A stretch of 64,000 bases of DNA from positions 62,001 to 126,000 of the forward strand of contig JAROAZ010000013.1 in NCBI GenBank assembly GCA_029432775.1, given 5' to 3'. This stretch comes from Pontiellaceae bacterium B12227 (GTDB taxonomy: Bacteria; Verrucomicrobiota; Kiritimatiellia; Kiritimatiellales; Pontiellaceae). Below are positions 37,233 to 46,881 of the stretch, piece by piece; the first letter of the stretch is position 1, and each line of letters starts with the position of its first letter. A program made the translations under genes and the position numbers. The notes beneath the pieces are model-generated. The model saw only the letters and a program-made list of their open reading frames with translations, had not been told where the DNA came from and made no database searches.

Positions 37233-38080
37233 CGTGGCATCCACCTTTTCATTTCGTCGTCGATCTCTTCCGGCGATGTTTTTTTCGCAGCAGAAGGCTT
37301 CAAACGCGGCACGGCGGCCATCAGGTGTTTGGTGTATTTATGCTGCGGGTCATCCAGCACCTGACGCGTTGCACCCTCTTCAACAATCCTGCCTTTTCTC
37401 ATTACGCAGACGCGGTCCGCCAGGTCAGAAACAATTCCTAGGTTGTGGGTGATCATCAGCGTGGAGAGCCCGACCTTTTCGCTGAGCTCTTTCAGCAGAT
37501 TCAGGATTTCCCGCTGCACCGTGACGTCCAGCGCGGTGGTCGGCTCGTCTGCCACCAACAGTTCCGGCGAGCAGGCCAGCGCCATCGCAATCATACAGCG
37601 CTGCAACTGACCGCCACTCATCTGGTGCGGATAGGCTGCTGCAAGACGGTCCGGAAGATGAACGAGATCTAGCAAACGTCCGATTTCCGCTTTGCGGTCG
37701 AGGTCCTTGCGATGCAGCTTCAGCGCTTCTTCGATCTGCCAGCCGATCGTGAAGACCGGATTGAAGGAAACCATCGGCTCCTGAAAAATGTATGAGATCT
37801 GGCTACCGCGAATCTTGCGGAGTTCGCGGTCCGAAAGCTTGAGCATGTTGGAATTATTAAAAAGGATCTGCCCGCCGGCATACGTGGCCTGACGCGGTGC
37901 CAGCTTGGTGAGCGACAAAGCACTGATACTTTTTCCACTGCCCGATTCCCCCACCAGCGCAAGCGTTTCCCCGTGCGCAATGGAAAATGAAATTCCATCC
38001 ACCGCCCGGACCCGGTCATCGCCGTGCCCGAAATGAACACGCAGATCCTTCACCTCTATAATGTTCTTGGAATCAATCAT
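37229..38080 (-). CDS. oppD: Oligopeptide ABC transporter ATPase
   Basis: The 283-residue cytoplasmic ATPase has Walker A GESGSGKSI, Q-loop FQEPMVSFNPVF, signature MSGGQLQR, Walker B LVADEPTTALD and H-loop MITHN. Like OppF here, it lacks most of the C-terminal extension. Its start overlaps the oppC stop by 8 nt, so translation is coupled. Confidence 0.93.
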   Translation of the reverse strand: MIDSKNIIEVKDLRVHFGHGDDRVRAVDGISFSIAHGETLALVGESGSGKSISALSLTKLAPRQATYAGGQILFNNSNMLKLSDRELRKIRGSQISYIFQEPMVSFNPVFTIGWQIEEALKLHRKDLDRKAEIGRLLDLVHLPDRLAAAYPHQMSGGQLQRCMIAMALACSPELLVADEPTTALDVTVQREILNLLKELSEKVGLSTLMITHNLGIVSDLADRVCVMRKGRIVEEGATRQVLDDPQHKYTKHLMAAVPRLKPSAAKKTSPEEIDDEMKRWMPR

Positions 38081-38954
38081 TCAAACGGGGATCCAGGGCG
38101 TCGCGCAAGGCATCGCCCAAAAGGTTAAAGGCCAGAACGAGCAGGAAGACGGCAAGCGTCACAAAGGTCATTTCCCACCACATGCCCTGCCAGAGGCGCA
38201 TGCGTGCGCTGTTGATCATTAAGCCCCAGGAGGGCTGATCCTGCACGCCGATGCCGAGGAAACTCAGGAAGACCTCGGTGCCGACCGCTGCAGGAAAGCG
38301 CAACGTGAAGGTCACGATGATGACATGGCTGATGTTGGGAAGAATGTGTTTAAAAATAATGCGTCCCGACCCCAGACCCAGCGCCTGAGCGGCCTGGACA
38401 TAGGTTTGGCTCTTATGCTTGATTACTTCGCCACGCACCAGACGGCAGATGCCCACCCAGGTCGTTAAACCGATGCCCAGGTAGATTCCCAGCAACCCCT
38501 TTCCGACAACCATCGCAATGGCCAGGATGAAGAGCAGACCGGGCATGGATGCAAACGTGGAATACAACCAGACCACAAAATCATCCACTTTTCCGCCGAA
38601 GAACCCGGCAATGCATCCGAAGAATACGCCGATGGGAATCGCAATCAGCGAAGTTATAATGCCGACTTTATACGCAATGGTTACCCCCTGAACCAAGCGC
38701 GACATGACATCCCGCCCCAGCCCGTCGGTTCCCATCCAATGTTTGGAACTCGGCGGCTGGAAAGCAAGATCCAGATGGGTTTTCTGATACGACGGGGTGA
38801 TGTCCTTGAAATCATGATAACGATAGACCAGCTCGCCATACACGGCCATCAGCGTAAAGAGCGCCACGAGCGCAAGACAGAGCATGGCCACACGGTTTTT
38901 CCTTAACCGCCTCCAGGCATCGCCCCACAAACTATGTCCTTTTTCAGTCGCCAT
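38073..38954 (-). CDS. oppC: Oligopeptide ABC transporter permease
   Basis: The 293-residue inner-membrane protein has an OppC_N segment (residues 18-40), the periplasmic SSKHWMGTDGLGRDV motif and the EAA-type cytoplasmic loop around QAAQALGLGSGRIIFKHILPNI. It pairs with OppB to form the channel and lies 4 nt after oppB. A near-palindrome at 38734 coincides with the family motif KHWMGTD and may be chance. Confidence 0.94.
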   Translation of the reverse strand: MATEKGHSLWGDAWRRLRKNRVAMLCLALVALFTLMAVYGELVYRYHDFKDITPSYQKTHLDLAFQPPSSKHWMGTDGLGRDVMSRLVQGVTIAYKVGIITSLIAIPIGVFFGCIAGFFGGKVDDFVVWLYSTFASMPGLLFILAIAMVVGKGLLGIYLGIGLTTWVGICRLVRGEVIKHKSQTYVQAAQALGLGSGRIIFKHILPNISHVIIVTFTLRFPAAVGTEVFLSFLGIGVQDQPSWGLMINSARMRLWQGMWWEMTFVTLAVFLLVLAFNLLGDALRDALDPRLND

Positions 38955-38958
38955 GATT

Positions 38959-40233
38959 TTATTTCAGTTTTACGCGCGGGTCGGCCGCAGCGTAGCAGAT
39001 ATCCGTTAGAAGGTTCGAAACCACAAACAGCATGGCGCCGATCAGCACCAGCGCGCGAACCACATCGATGTCGGAAGAAAGAATGGCATTGATCCCCAGG
39101 TATCCAAGCCCGGGAATTCCGAAGAAACTTTCGAGAAGAAGCGAACCCGTATAGAGGAAAGGAATGGCAATCACCACGTTTGTGATAATGGGAATCATCG
39201 CGTTTTTCAGCACATGCACAAACAGCACACGCGGCTTGGAAACCCCTTTCGCAAAAGCCGTACGAACATAGTCCTTGTACATTTCGTCGAGCATGATGGT
39301 TCGATAAAAGCGGATGTTTGAACCCAGCCCGCTGATGACACCGATGATTACAGGAAGTGCCAGATAGCGCATTGATTCATAACCCCAGACCGGGAACAGG
39401 CCGTTCTTATATGCCAGGAAATACTGCCCCGCCACGATGTAGACCAGATAGTTGATGCTCATGAGCGCCACGGAAAAAGTGACGAGAAAACGGTCGACAA
39501 AGGTATCGCGGAAAAAGGCGCAGACCAAGGACAGGCTGACCGAGAGGATGATCCCGATAAAAAAGATCGGGACCGTGAGCGACAGCGAAGGCAGAACGCC
39601 ATCCTTGAGGAGCTGGGCAACCGGTTGACGCTGGCTTTCAGAATAACCCATATCGCCGCGAGCCAGCTGCTTGACATAGAAGAGCAGCTGGGAATCGAAC
39701 GGATTCTTAACCACTCTGCGGAATTTTACACTGCGGATTTCAAGAGGAACATCTGCAGTGGAAAACCCGCCCTCTTCCGACCCCTGGAAAAGGATTTTTT
39801 CCGTTTTCCAATCGTTGGAAGAAAGAGCCTGCCCGGCCAGGGTTCCCGCTCCCTTATAGGTTACCGTCCAGACAAATTCATCCTCCGCCTTGAGCTCAAA
39901 GGCAAGCGGGTCAATTTCTGCGCCCGGCTGCAGGGTAAGAGTTCCAGCTTCGGCGGAATAGACCGCATTACTGTAGCCGCGCCAGCGCCCGGCTCCGTCA
40001 GAGAAGTCCTGATCCTCACAGGCCCGGCTTTTGGAACGCGTTCCGAAAAAGAGCGGTTTATTCAGACCGCGCTGCTCATCAAAAGTTTCCAGTGACTGGA
40101 GAGAAACCTTTTTGCCCATGGCAATCGCGGCCAGGTCGCCGCCGACCACATTAAAGAGCACAAACGTCAGCAGAATTACGCCGATGACGGTCGGGACCAT
40201 CTGAAAAGTACGTTTAAGGATATACTTAAACAC
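38959..40233 (-). CDS. oppB: Oligopeptide ABC transporter permease with a large periplasmic insert
   Basis: The 424-residue permease is about 100 residues longer than normal OppB. The usual parts are present: first helix (8-30), DEQRGLNKPLFF, LLFYVKQLARGDMGYS, further helices and the EAA loop TAFAKGVSKPRVLFVHVLKNAMIPI. Between residues about 63 and 178 lies an extra domain (from TRSKSRACEDQDFSDGAG to VKNPFDSQ) rich in beta-type sequence, placed in the periplasmic loop between helices 1 and 2. Two dispersed palindromes (39775 variant, 39806) lie within this insert. Confidence 0.9.
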   Translation of the reverse strand: MFKYILKRTFQMVPTVIGVILLTFVLFNVVGGDLAAIAMGKKVSLQSLETFDEQRGLNKPLFFGTRSKSRACEDQDFSDGAGRWRGYSNAVYSAEAGTLTLQPGAEIDPLAFELKAEDEFVWTVTYKGAGTLAGQALSSNDWKTEKILFQGSEEGGFSTADVPLEIRSVKFRRVVKNPFDSQLLFYVKQLARGDMGYSESQRQPVAQLLKDGVLPSLSLTVPIFFIGIILSVSLSLVCAFFRDTFVDRFLVTFSVALMSINYLVYIVAGQYFLAYKNGLFPVWGYESMRYLALPVIIGVISGLGSNIRFYRTIMLDEMYKDYVRTAFAKGVSKPRVLFVHVLKNAMIPIITNVVIAIPFLYTGSLLLESFFGIPGLGYLGINAILSSDIDVVRALVLIGAMLFVVSNLLTDICYAAADPRVKLK

Positions 40234-40235
40234 GC

Positions 40236-42116
40236 TTATTCCCCTCCCGACATTTTCATTTTCTTATCGCCGTACGATGCGTTCCATTCAGAGCGGACTT
40301 CCCGGTTTACCCGGCGGTATTTACCCATGCCGTAGGGGTAGTCGTGCGGAATATAGTTTTCAATCCAGCTATGCTTCAGGGAAAAACTCATTGGCTGATA
40401 CATGAAGACCCACGGCGCATCTTCGACAATAATTTTTGCCATTTCTTCATAGATGGCGGTCCGTTCCGGGGAGTCGGGCATCACGCGCACTTTTTCATAG
40501 AGCCGATCAATTTCCGGATTGCGGTAGTTCGAATGATTCGGACCCGGCGATGCATTCTGGCTGTAGAACAGCGCCAGAAAGTTTTCAGCATCGGGATAGT
40601 CAGCAACCCACGCCAAACGGAAAAGCTGTGCCTGACGGCGGTTCATTTTTTCGATAAACGCCGGCCATGTGTTGTAGTTGGTCTTAAGTACAATTCCGAT
40701 TTTCTGGAACATGTTGGCCATCAGCTCCATCGACTGCCGTGTATTGGAGTCGGCACTGCCCAGTTCCATATTGAGTTCCAGGCGGCGGCCGGTTTTACTG
40801 TCGATCCCTTCAGGATAGCCCGCTTCGATCAACAGCTGTTTGGCCTTTTCCAGATTAAAGCGATAAGGGGAAGGTTCTTCCAGCACACCGGCCAGCGGCG
40901 TCGGGATCGGGCCATCGATCGGATAGAGACGGTTATTCATGAACTGGTTCATCTGGGCAAACTCGTATGCACAGCTCAGTGCCTGGCGCAGTTTGCGATT
41001 CCGCATATCCTGTTCCGGATCATCGCTGGCACCGACCTGCGGATCATCCCAGTTAAAGCCCATGTAAAAGACGGCCGTGTATGGAGAGGAAATGAGTTCA
41101 ATGCCGCGTTTTTCCAGCGAGTCATTCAGGCTCTTGTCGGGCGTAATCACAGCGTCCCAGTTGTCGGGCGAAATCGCTGACGAATCCAGCTGTCCGGCGA
41201 GAAACATCATCCACGATGTACTGGTATCATCCACGACAAACTGGACCAGACGGTCAATAAACGGTATGGATTTCCCCGCGTCTTTGAGCAGTCCGGCCGC
41301 TTCCTGTTCCGGAGTTCCAGAGGCTGGATAGGTTTCAACCCGGCCCGTTTCCGCCCATTTCGGGTTGCGCTCAAATTCAATGCGCGAATTTCTGCGCCAT
41401 TCAACCAGTCGATACGGCCCGGTTCCGACGGGATGGTTGGTAAATTTCTTTCCGTATAACTCCACCGCCTCGCGGGGAACAGCATAAGCATAGTGCATGG
41501 TCAGCACATAGAGGAGCTGCGGATACGGTTCCGTGAGTTTAATCTGCAGTGTGTGAGAATCCACAACCTTGAGGCCCTCAACCGGCATATCATAGTCGGT
41601 CGGCTCGGGCAGTTTCGATTGATCGTGAAAAACATCGATTCCTTTGATCCGCCCGTTATAGGCCCAGAAACCGGATGAAATATTTTTTACATCCGCAACA
41701 CGCTTAATGGAATACTCAAAATCCCGGGCAGTCAGTTCGCGCCCTTTCCCGTCAGGAAAGCAGGGATCGTCCTGAAAGAAGATACCTTTGCGGAGCTTGA
41801 ATGTGTAGGTCAGCCCGTCTTCCGAAACTTCCGGCATCGACTCCGCCAATGCAGGAATCACCTTATAGGGCCGGGCCAGATAGTCATACTGCAACAGGCC
41901 TTCATAGATCCGCGAAATGGCCACCGAGGAGGAGACCTCTCCGGACGTGGCCGGGTCAAGCCCCCGGATGCGGGTCGTACTACTGAAAGAGACCAGTTCT
42001 GAACCGTCGTGTCCGGCGGTTAAATCGCCATTTCCGCAACCGGAAACGAAAAGACTCCCCACAAACACCGCAAAAGCAGCTGGGAGGAGTCTTAGCACTG
42101 AAGGTTTAAACCTCAT
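40236..42116 (-). CDS. oppA: Oligopeptide-binding lipoprotein
   Basis: The 626-residue periplasmic solute-binding protein is of the SBP_bac_5 family. It has a lipoprotein signal with lipobox VSGC (Cys27). Family motifs include LQYDYLARPYKVIPALAESMPEVSEDGLTYTFKLRKGIFFQDD and the C-terminal YQPMSFSLKHSWIENY. It delivers peptides to OppBC. It is first in the operon, and secG and tpiA lie upstream on the same strand. A near-palindrome at 41315 encodes YPASG. Confidence 0.93.
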   Translation of the reverse strand: MRFKPSVLRLLPAAFAVFVGSLFVSGCGNGDLTAGHDGSELVSFSSTTRIRGLDPATSGEVSSSVAISRIYEGLLQYDYLARPYKVIPALAESMPEVSEDGLTYTFKLRKGIFFQDDPCFPDGKGRELTARDFEYSIKRVADVKNISSGFWAYNGRIKGIDVFHDQSKLPEPTDYDMPVEGLKVVDSHTLQIKLTEPYPQLLYVLTMHYAYAVPREAVELYGKKFTNHPVGTGPYRLVEWRRNSRIEFERNPKWAETGRVETYPASGTPEQEAAGLLKDAGKSIPFIDRLVQFVVDDTSTSWMMFLAGQLDSSAISPDNWDAVITPDKSLNDSLEKRGIELISSPYTAVFYMGFNWDDPQVGASDDPEQDMRNRKLRQALSCAYEFAQMNQFMNNRLYPIDGPIPTPLAGVLEEPSPYRFNLEKAKQLLIEAGYPEGIDSKTGRRLELNMELGSADSNTRQSMELMANMFQKIGIVLKTNYNTWPAFIEKMNRRQAQLFRLAWVADYPDAENFLALFYSQNASPGPNHSNYRNPEIDRLYEKVRVMPDSPERTAIYEEMAKIIVEDAPWVFMYQPMSFSLKHSWIENYIPHDYPYGMGKYRRVNREVRSEWNASYGDKKMKMSGGE

Positions 42117-42139
42117 TCAGAAAATGCAGTTAACCTTTA

Positions 42140-42517
42140 TTATTCAGCAACAGAAATGGGCGCCTGTTCAGGAACAGGCTGCGTTTCCGGAGTTCCGAGG
42201 TCAAGACCGTCAATCGGGGCCGGCTGAACTGCGGCAGGTTGCGTAAGCTCGCTTTGCACAGTATCCATCAGGGTCTTATCCTGCTGAGCAAACAACACTC
42301 CCAGAATCAGTGCAGAGGCCATAAAGACCACACCGAGAACTACAGTCGCTCTGGAGAGTACGTTTCCGGCGCGCGCGCCGAACAGAGATTCACCTGCTCC
42401 GGCGCCAAACGCCAGGCCAAGCCCTTCGCTCTTCGACTTCTGCAACAGCACGAGGCCGATCAGCAGTAGACAGCAGAGAACCAGAACAACAATAAACAGT
42501 GCTTTAAGAAAAATCAT
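42140..42517 (-). CDS. secG: Protein-export membrane protein SecG
   Basis: From the ATG at 42517 (AAGGAA 6 nt upstream) the product has 125 residues: two membrane helices (about 5-25 and 55-75) separated by the SecG loop LLQKSKSEGLGLAFGAGAGESLFGARAGNVLSRAT, then a Pro/Gln-rich tail. SecG assists the SecYEG translocon. A longer frame to 42565 lacks similarity and is rejected. Confidence 0.93.
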   Translation of the reverse strand: MIFLKALFIVVLVLCCLLLIGLVLLQKSKSEGLGLAFGAGAGESLFGARAGNVLSRATVVLGVVFMASALILGVLFAQQDKTLMDTVQSELTQPAAVQPAPIDGLDLGTPETQPVPEQAPISVAE

Positions 42518-42537
42518 AACAGTTCCTTTATTTCTTT

Positions 42538-42612
42538 GGTCTAAGGTCTTCCAGTCGAAAGTCAAATGTCGCAGTGCGGAACGTACGACTTTGGACTTTC
42601 AGACCTTCGACC
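42538..42612. repeat. Heptamer-period array in inverted arrangement
   Basis: 42538-42572 reads as five 7-mers with GTC in a fixed register (GGTCTAA, GGTCTTC, CAGTCGA, AAGTCAA, ATGTCGC); 42583-42612 reads GAC at 7-8-nt spacing on the other side. The halves can pair. It fills the secG-tpiA gap. Confidence 0.6.
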
Positions 42613-42630
42613 ACGCGGCCGGGCCGCATC

Positions 42631-43386
42631 TTACATGCCGGCTTTAACGATGCCCGCGAACGAAGTCGCGTCCAGAGCAGCGCCGCCAATCAGGCCGCCG
42701 TCGATGTCGGGCATAGCCAGCAGTTCCGGAGCGTTGTCCGGCTTCATGGATCCGCCATACTGAATGCGAACCGCGTCCGCAGCTTCAGCGCCAACCATAT
42801 CCTTCACAATTCCACGAATGAACGCGTGTACGTCCTGCGCCTGCTGAGCCGTTGCCACTTTACCGGTTCCGATCGCCCATACCGGCTCGTATGCAATAAC
42901 GAGTTCAGTGTATGCATCAGCCGCAACGTCTTTCAGACCTTCACGAACCTGTACTTCAACCACTTTTTCCGTGTTGCCGGATTCGCGGTCTTCGAGGGTT
43001 TCACCAACACAGAGAATCGGACGCAGGTTCTTTTCGAGCGCCTTGATGACCTTCTTGTTGATCCAGAAATCGTTTTCTTTGTAGTACTCACGACGTTCGC
43101 TGTGACCGAGGATCACGTAACGGACGAAGAGTTCTTTCAGCATGGTATGGCAGATTTCGCCGGTGTAGGCGCCTTCGTCTTCAGAAGACATGTTCTGGGA
43201 GCCAACCGCAACCTGTGTTTCTGAAACGATATCGCTGACCGATTTCAGGGCTGTGAACGGAGGACACAGAACCACATCAACCTCAGTGCATTCGCCGAGT
43301 TCCAGCTTCACCGCGTTGGCCAGTTCAACCGCTTCTTCGACGGTTTTGTTCATTTTCCAGTTGCCGGCAATAATTTTCTTTCTCAT
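42631..43386 (-). CDS. tpiA: Triosephosphate isomerase
   Basis: This 251-residue glycolytic enzyme interconverts dihydroxyacetone phosphate and glyceraldehyde 3-phosphate. It shows GNWKMNK at the N-terminus (Lys and Asn of the active site), GHSERR (catalytic His), the YEPVWAIGTGKVAT block (catalytic Glu and flexible loop) and GGSMKPDNA. It shares strand with secG, with the heptamer array between; tpiA-secG adjacency is common in bacteria. Confidence 0.97.
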   Translation of the reverse strand: MRKKIIAGNWKMNKTVEEAVELANAVKLELGECTEVDVVLCPPFTALKSVSDIVSETQVAVGSQNMSSEDEGAYTGEICHTMLKELFVRYVILGHSERREYYKENDFWINKKVIKALEKNLRPILCVGETLEDRESGNTEKVVEVQVREGLKDVAADAYTELVIAYEPVWAIGTGKVATAQQAQDVHAFIRGIVKDMVGAEAADAVRIQYGGSMKPDNAPELLAMPDIDGGLIGGAALDATSFAGIVKAGM

Positions 43387-43540
43387 CTAAAAATCTCCGT
43401 TTCGTTGAAATTATAAGGTTTACACCTACATTTGTTTAAAAAATGAAGGGGGAATCTAGCGAAACCCGACCCAATAGGCAAAGGCGAAAACACAAAAAAG
43501 GCAGGGAAAAACCGCCCCGTTTTTCAGACACACGAACAGG

Positions 43541-43966
43541 CTACAGGCAGATTATTTGATAGCCCTTTTTCACCCACGTCACAATACTCGGATGCCCTTT
43601 ATAAGCGCCTGAAAGTAATAGCTTCTGCGCCGGCGGGAGTTTTTCCTTCACATGCAGGTCTTCGGCACAGTCATCGCACACCACCTCCACAAGGTCCATT
43701 TTCTTTAATTTCATATATTTTTCATAAAGAGAACTCTCCGGTTGCGCAAATTCATTGGCCCAGCCGGTGCCCGCACCATCAAAGATCAACGCCACCGCAT
43801 ACCCCGCCTCCAGCAACTCAGCCGCATAGAGCAACGCATGCTGGGCCCGGGCCGCCCCTTCATTGGTTTCGTTGCCGGATTGCAGAATAATGGCAAACTT
43901 CCCGTCTGTTTCTGCCCCGAAACACACCGCCGCCCACATCAGAACAATACAAATCACCCGCTTCAT
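43541..43966 (-). CDS. Exported DsrE-like protein
   Basis: From the ATG at 43966, with GAGGAGG 5 nt upstream, the product has 141 residues. A signal peptide (MKRVICIVLMWAAVCFGA) precedes a DsrE/DsrF-type Rossmann domain (FAIILQSGNETNEGAARAQHALLYAAELLEAGYAVALIFDGAGTGW). A CDDC motif lies near residue 102. DsrE proteins handle sulfur relay or thiol transfer; an exported version with unknown partner is unusual. A longer frame to 44050 is not supported. Confidence 0.78.
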   Translation of the reverse strand: MKRVICIVLMWAAVCFGAETDGKFAIILQSGNETNEGAARAQHALLYAAELLEAGYAVALIFDGAGTGWANEFAQPESSLYEKYMKLKKMDLVEVVCDDCAEDLHVKEKLPPAQKLLLSGAYKGHPSIVTWVKKGYQIICL

Positions 43967-44007
43967 ACGGACCTCCTCTGGAATTAGGACGATTTTGATA
44001 CAGGATT

Positions 44008-44022
44008 TTCCAGACATTGGAA
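44008..44022. repeat. Intergenic TTCCAGACATTGGAA palindrome
   Basis: This exact copy lies in the 113-bp space between the divergent DsrE-like and polA genes, where promoters should sit. Confidence 0.8.
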
Positions 44023-44079
44023 AGCGGAGCCTGTAGCATTCGCGATTCACACTTGAAAAGCATCACGAAGGAATCCCCT

Positions 44080-46869
44080 ATGGAAAAGAAACTCTTTCTC
44101 ATCGATGGCATGGCCATCATCTATCGCGCCTATTTCGGTTTCATCCGCAACCCCCGCATCAACTCTAAAGGGGAGAACACCTCGGCGGTCTATGGATTTG
44201 TAAATACCTTGCTCAATCTCATCCATACCTATGAACCCACTCACCTCGCCGTGGCGCTCGACACCTCCGATCCTACCTTCCGCCACATCGAATATCCCGA
44301 ATACAAAGCCACCCGCGATGAAACGCCCGAAGGCATCCGCACCGGCATCCCCCACATCAAAAACCTGCTCAAAGCCTTTAATATTCCCATTCTCGAATAT
44401 CCCGGTTTCGAAGCCGACGACGTCATCGGCACCCTGGCCCGCCAGGCCGAGAAAGACGGATTTGAAACCTACATGGTCACGCCCGACAAAGATTATGCCC
44501 AGCTCGTGGACGAAAACACCTTCATGCTCAAACCCGGACGCGGCGGCGAAGAAGGCGAACTGCTCAAGGTGAAAAACATCCTCGAACAGTGGAATATTGA
44601 AAAAATCGAACAGGTCATCGACATCCTCGGCCTGGCCGGCGACACCGCCGATAACATTCCCGGCGTTCCCGGCATTGGCCCCAAAACTGCCCAGAAACTG
44701 ATTGCCCAGTTCGGCTCCGTGGAAAACCTGCTCGAAAACACCGACCAACTGAAGGGTAAGCAGAAGGAAAAGGTGGAAGCCAATAAAAACCAGGCGCTGC
44801 TTTCTAAAAAACTGGTAACCATCAAATGCGATGTGCCCGTCAAAGAAAAGCCGGCCGAACTGGTGATGGGCGTACACAACGACGATGCGCTGAAACTGCT
44901 GTTCACGGAACTCGAGTTCAAAAGTATGATCACCCGCCTCTTCGGTGAATCCCCCACTCCCGCCTCCGTGGCGGTGGCCGCCGCCAGCTCCGGCCAGGGC
45001 GACCTGTTTGAATTTGCCGCTTCCACCCATCCGGAAATGACCGAACCCGCTCCCGGATTTAAAACCATTAAGGATGTAAAACACACCTATCACCTCGTTA
45101 CCACCGCTGCCGAACGCGCCGAACTGGCCGCAAAACTCGCCGGCATTTTTGAAATCTGCTTCGACACCGAAACCACCGGCCTCGATGTCCGAACCGCCGA
45201 GCTGATCGGCATCTCCTTCTGCGTGGAGCCCGGCGAGGCGTGGTACGTCACCCTGCCGCCCGACCGGGAACAGGCCCTGCTGGCCCTCGAACCCTTTCTT
45301 CCAATCCTTGGGAACTCCGACATCCGGAAAGTCGGCCAGAACCTGAAATACGACGTCAGCGTCCTGAAATGGCACGGCATCGAAGTCAAAGGCGAACTGC
45401 TCGACACCATGCTCGCGCACTATCTGATCGACCCCGACCAAAGCCATAAGATGGATCGTATGGCCGAGATTGAACTCAACTATTCGCCGGTTCCGATTGA
45501 AGCCCTCATCGGCGAAAAGAAGAGCTCGCAGAAATCCATGCGCGACGTCGACCTCGACGAACTCTGCGAATATGCCGCCGAAGATGCCGACATCACCATG
45601 CAGCTTTGGCGCAAACTCAAACCCATGCTCAAGGAACGCGGTCAGGAACGCGTCTTCTACGAAATTGAAACGCCGCTTATGCCGGTGCTCTCCACCATGG
45701 AATACAACGGCATTAATCTGGATGTCGCCAATCTCGAAACCTACTCGATCGAGCTCGGAAAAAAGATCCAGACCCTGGAAAGCGGCATCTACACCAAAGC
45801 CGGAATGGAATTCAACCTTAACTCGCCCAAGCAGCTCGGCGAAGTCCTTTTCGATCTGCTTCAGCTCGTCGACAAACCCAAAAAAACCAAAACCGGCCAA
45901 TACAAAACCAACGAGGAAGTGCTGTCCGGCCTGGCCCACGAACACGCTATTGTTCGCGAAATCCTCGACTACCGCGGCCTGACCAAACTCAAGAGCACCT
46001 ATGTGGATGCGCTGCCCAAAGAAGTTTTTCCAGACACGGGAAGACTCCACACCACTTTCAGTCAGGCCATCACCACCACCGGCCGTCTGTCATCGGTGAA
46101 TCCCAACCTGCAGAACATTCCGATCCGCACCGCAGAAGGCCGCGAAATCCGCCGCGCCTTTATTCCCCGCGAAGGCTTTACCCTGCTCGCCTCCGACTAT
46201 TCCCAGATCGAGCTGCGCATTATGGCCGAACTCTCAGGCGACGAAGGCCTCCGCGAAGCCTTCATCCACGGCGAAGACATCCACACCGCCACCGCCGCCC
46301 GCGTATTCGGCGTTGAAAAGGACGACGTCACCCGCGAAATGAGAAGCAAAGCCAAGATGGTCAACTTCGGCATCATCTACGGCATCTCGGCCTTCGGCCT
46401 CTCGCAGCGACTCGGCATTCCGCGCAAAGAAGCGCAGGAAATTATCGAGCAATACCGCGCCAACTATCCCCGCGTGCAGGACTATCTCGACTCCACCATC
46501 GAATTTGCGCAGAAAAATGAATATGTTCAGACCATCGCCGGACGCCGCCGATATATTCGCGACATCAACGCCAAAAACCAGATGGTCCGTTCCGGCGCCG
46601 AGCGCAACGCCATCAACGCCCCGATTCAGGGCACCGCCGCCGACATGATCAAAATCGCCATGATCAGCATCCAGAAGATGCTCGAAGAGAAGCAGACCAA
46701 AACCAAGCTCCTGCTGCAGGTCCACGACGAACTCGTCTTCGACCTCGCCCTCGACGAAGCCGACGAGCTGATTCCGCTCATCGAAGAAAAAATGAAATCC
46801 GCCATCCCCATGGAAATCCCGATTTTGGTTGAGAGCGGAACCGGAACCAACTGGTTGGAAGCTCATTAG
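44080..46869 (+). CDS. polA: DNA polymerase I
   Basis: The 929-residue enzyme has a 5'-3' exonuclease domain (1-290, LFLIDGMAIIYRAYFGF, the EADDVIGTLA metal cluster), an intact 3'-5' proofreading domain (about 340-530, FDTETTGLDV as ExoI) and a polymerase domain (about 550-929: motif A ASDYSQIELRIMAE near 703, motif B RSKAKMVNFGIIYGIS, motif C VHDELVF near 882). It fills gaps and removes RNA primers. AAGGAA lies 7 nt before the ATG at 44080; a longer frame from 44017 is not supported. Imperfect palindromes lie at 45299 and 46028. Confidence 0.96.
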   Translation: MEKKLFLIDGMAIIYRAYFGFIRNPRINSKGENTSAVYGFVNTLLNLIHTYEPTHLAVALDTSDPTFRHIEYPEYKATRDETPEGIRTGIPHIKNLLKAFNIPILEYPGFEADDVIGTLARQAEKDGFETYMVTPDKDYAQLVDENTFMLKPGRGGEEGELLKVKNILEQWNIEKIEQVIDILGLAGDTADNIPGVPGIGPKTAQKLIAQFGSVENLLENTDQLKGKQKEKVEANKNQALLSKKLVTIKCDVPVKEKPAELVMGVHNDDALKLLFTELEFKSMITRLFGESPTPASVAVAAASSGQGDLFEFAASTHPEMTEPAPGFKTIKDVKHTYHLVTTAAERAELAAKLAGIFEICFDTETTGLDVRTAELIGISFCVEPGEAWYVTLPPDREQALLALEPFLPILGNSDIRKVGQNLKYDVSVLKWHGIEVKGELLDTMLAHYLIDPDQSHKMDRMAEIELNYSPVPIEALIGEKKSSQKSMRDVDLDELCEYAAEDADITMQLWRKLKPMLKERGQERVFYEIETPLMPVLSTMEYNGINLDVANLETYSIELGKKIQTLESGIYTKAGMEFNLNSPKQLGEVLFDLLQLVDKPKKTKTGQYKTNEEVLSGLAHEHAIVREILDYRGLTKLKSTYVDALPKEVFPDTGRLHTTFSQAITTTGRLSSVNPNLQNIPIRTAEGREIRRAFIPREGFTLLASDYSQIELRIMAELSGDEGLREAFIHGEDIHTATAARVFGVEKDDVTREMRSKAKMVNFGIIYGISAFGLSQRLGIPRKEAQEIIEQYRANYPRVQDYLDSTIEFAQKNEYVQTIAGRRRYIRDINAKNQMVRSGAERNAINAPIQGTAADMIKIAMISIQKMLEEKQTKTKLLLQVHDELVFDLALDEADELIPLIEEKMKSAIPMEIPILVESGTGTNWLEAH

Positions 46870-46881
46870 GATAGAACAGGT

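Noticed and set aside
44047-46050. 667-codon open frame antisense to polA
   Set aside because: It is the mirror of a highly conserved DNA polymerase gene in G+C-rich third positions, has low-complexity Gly/Phe/Val content and no family motif.
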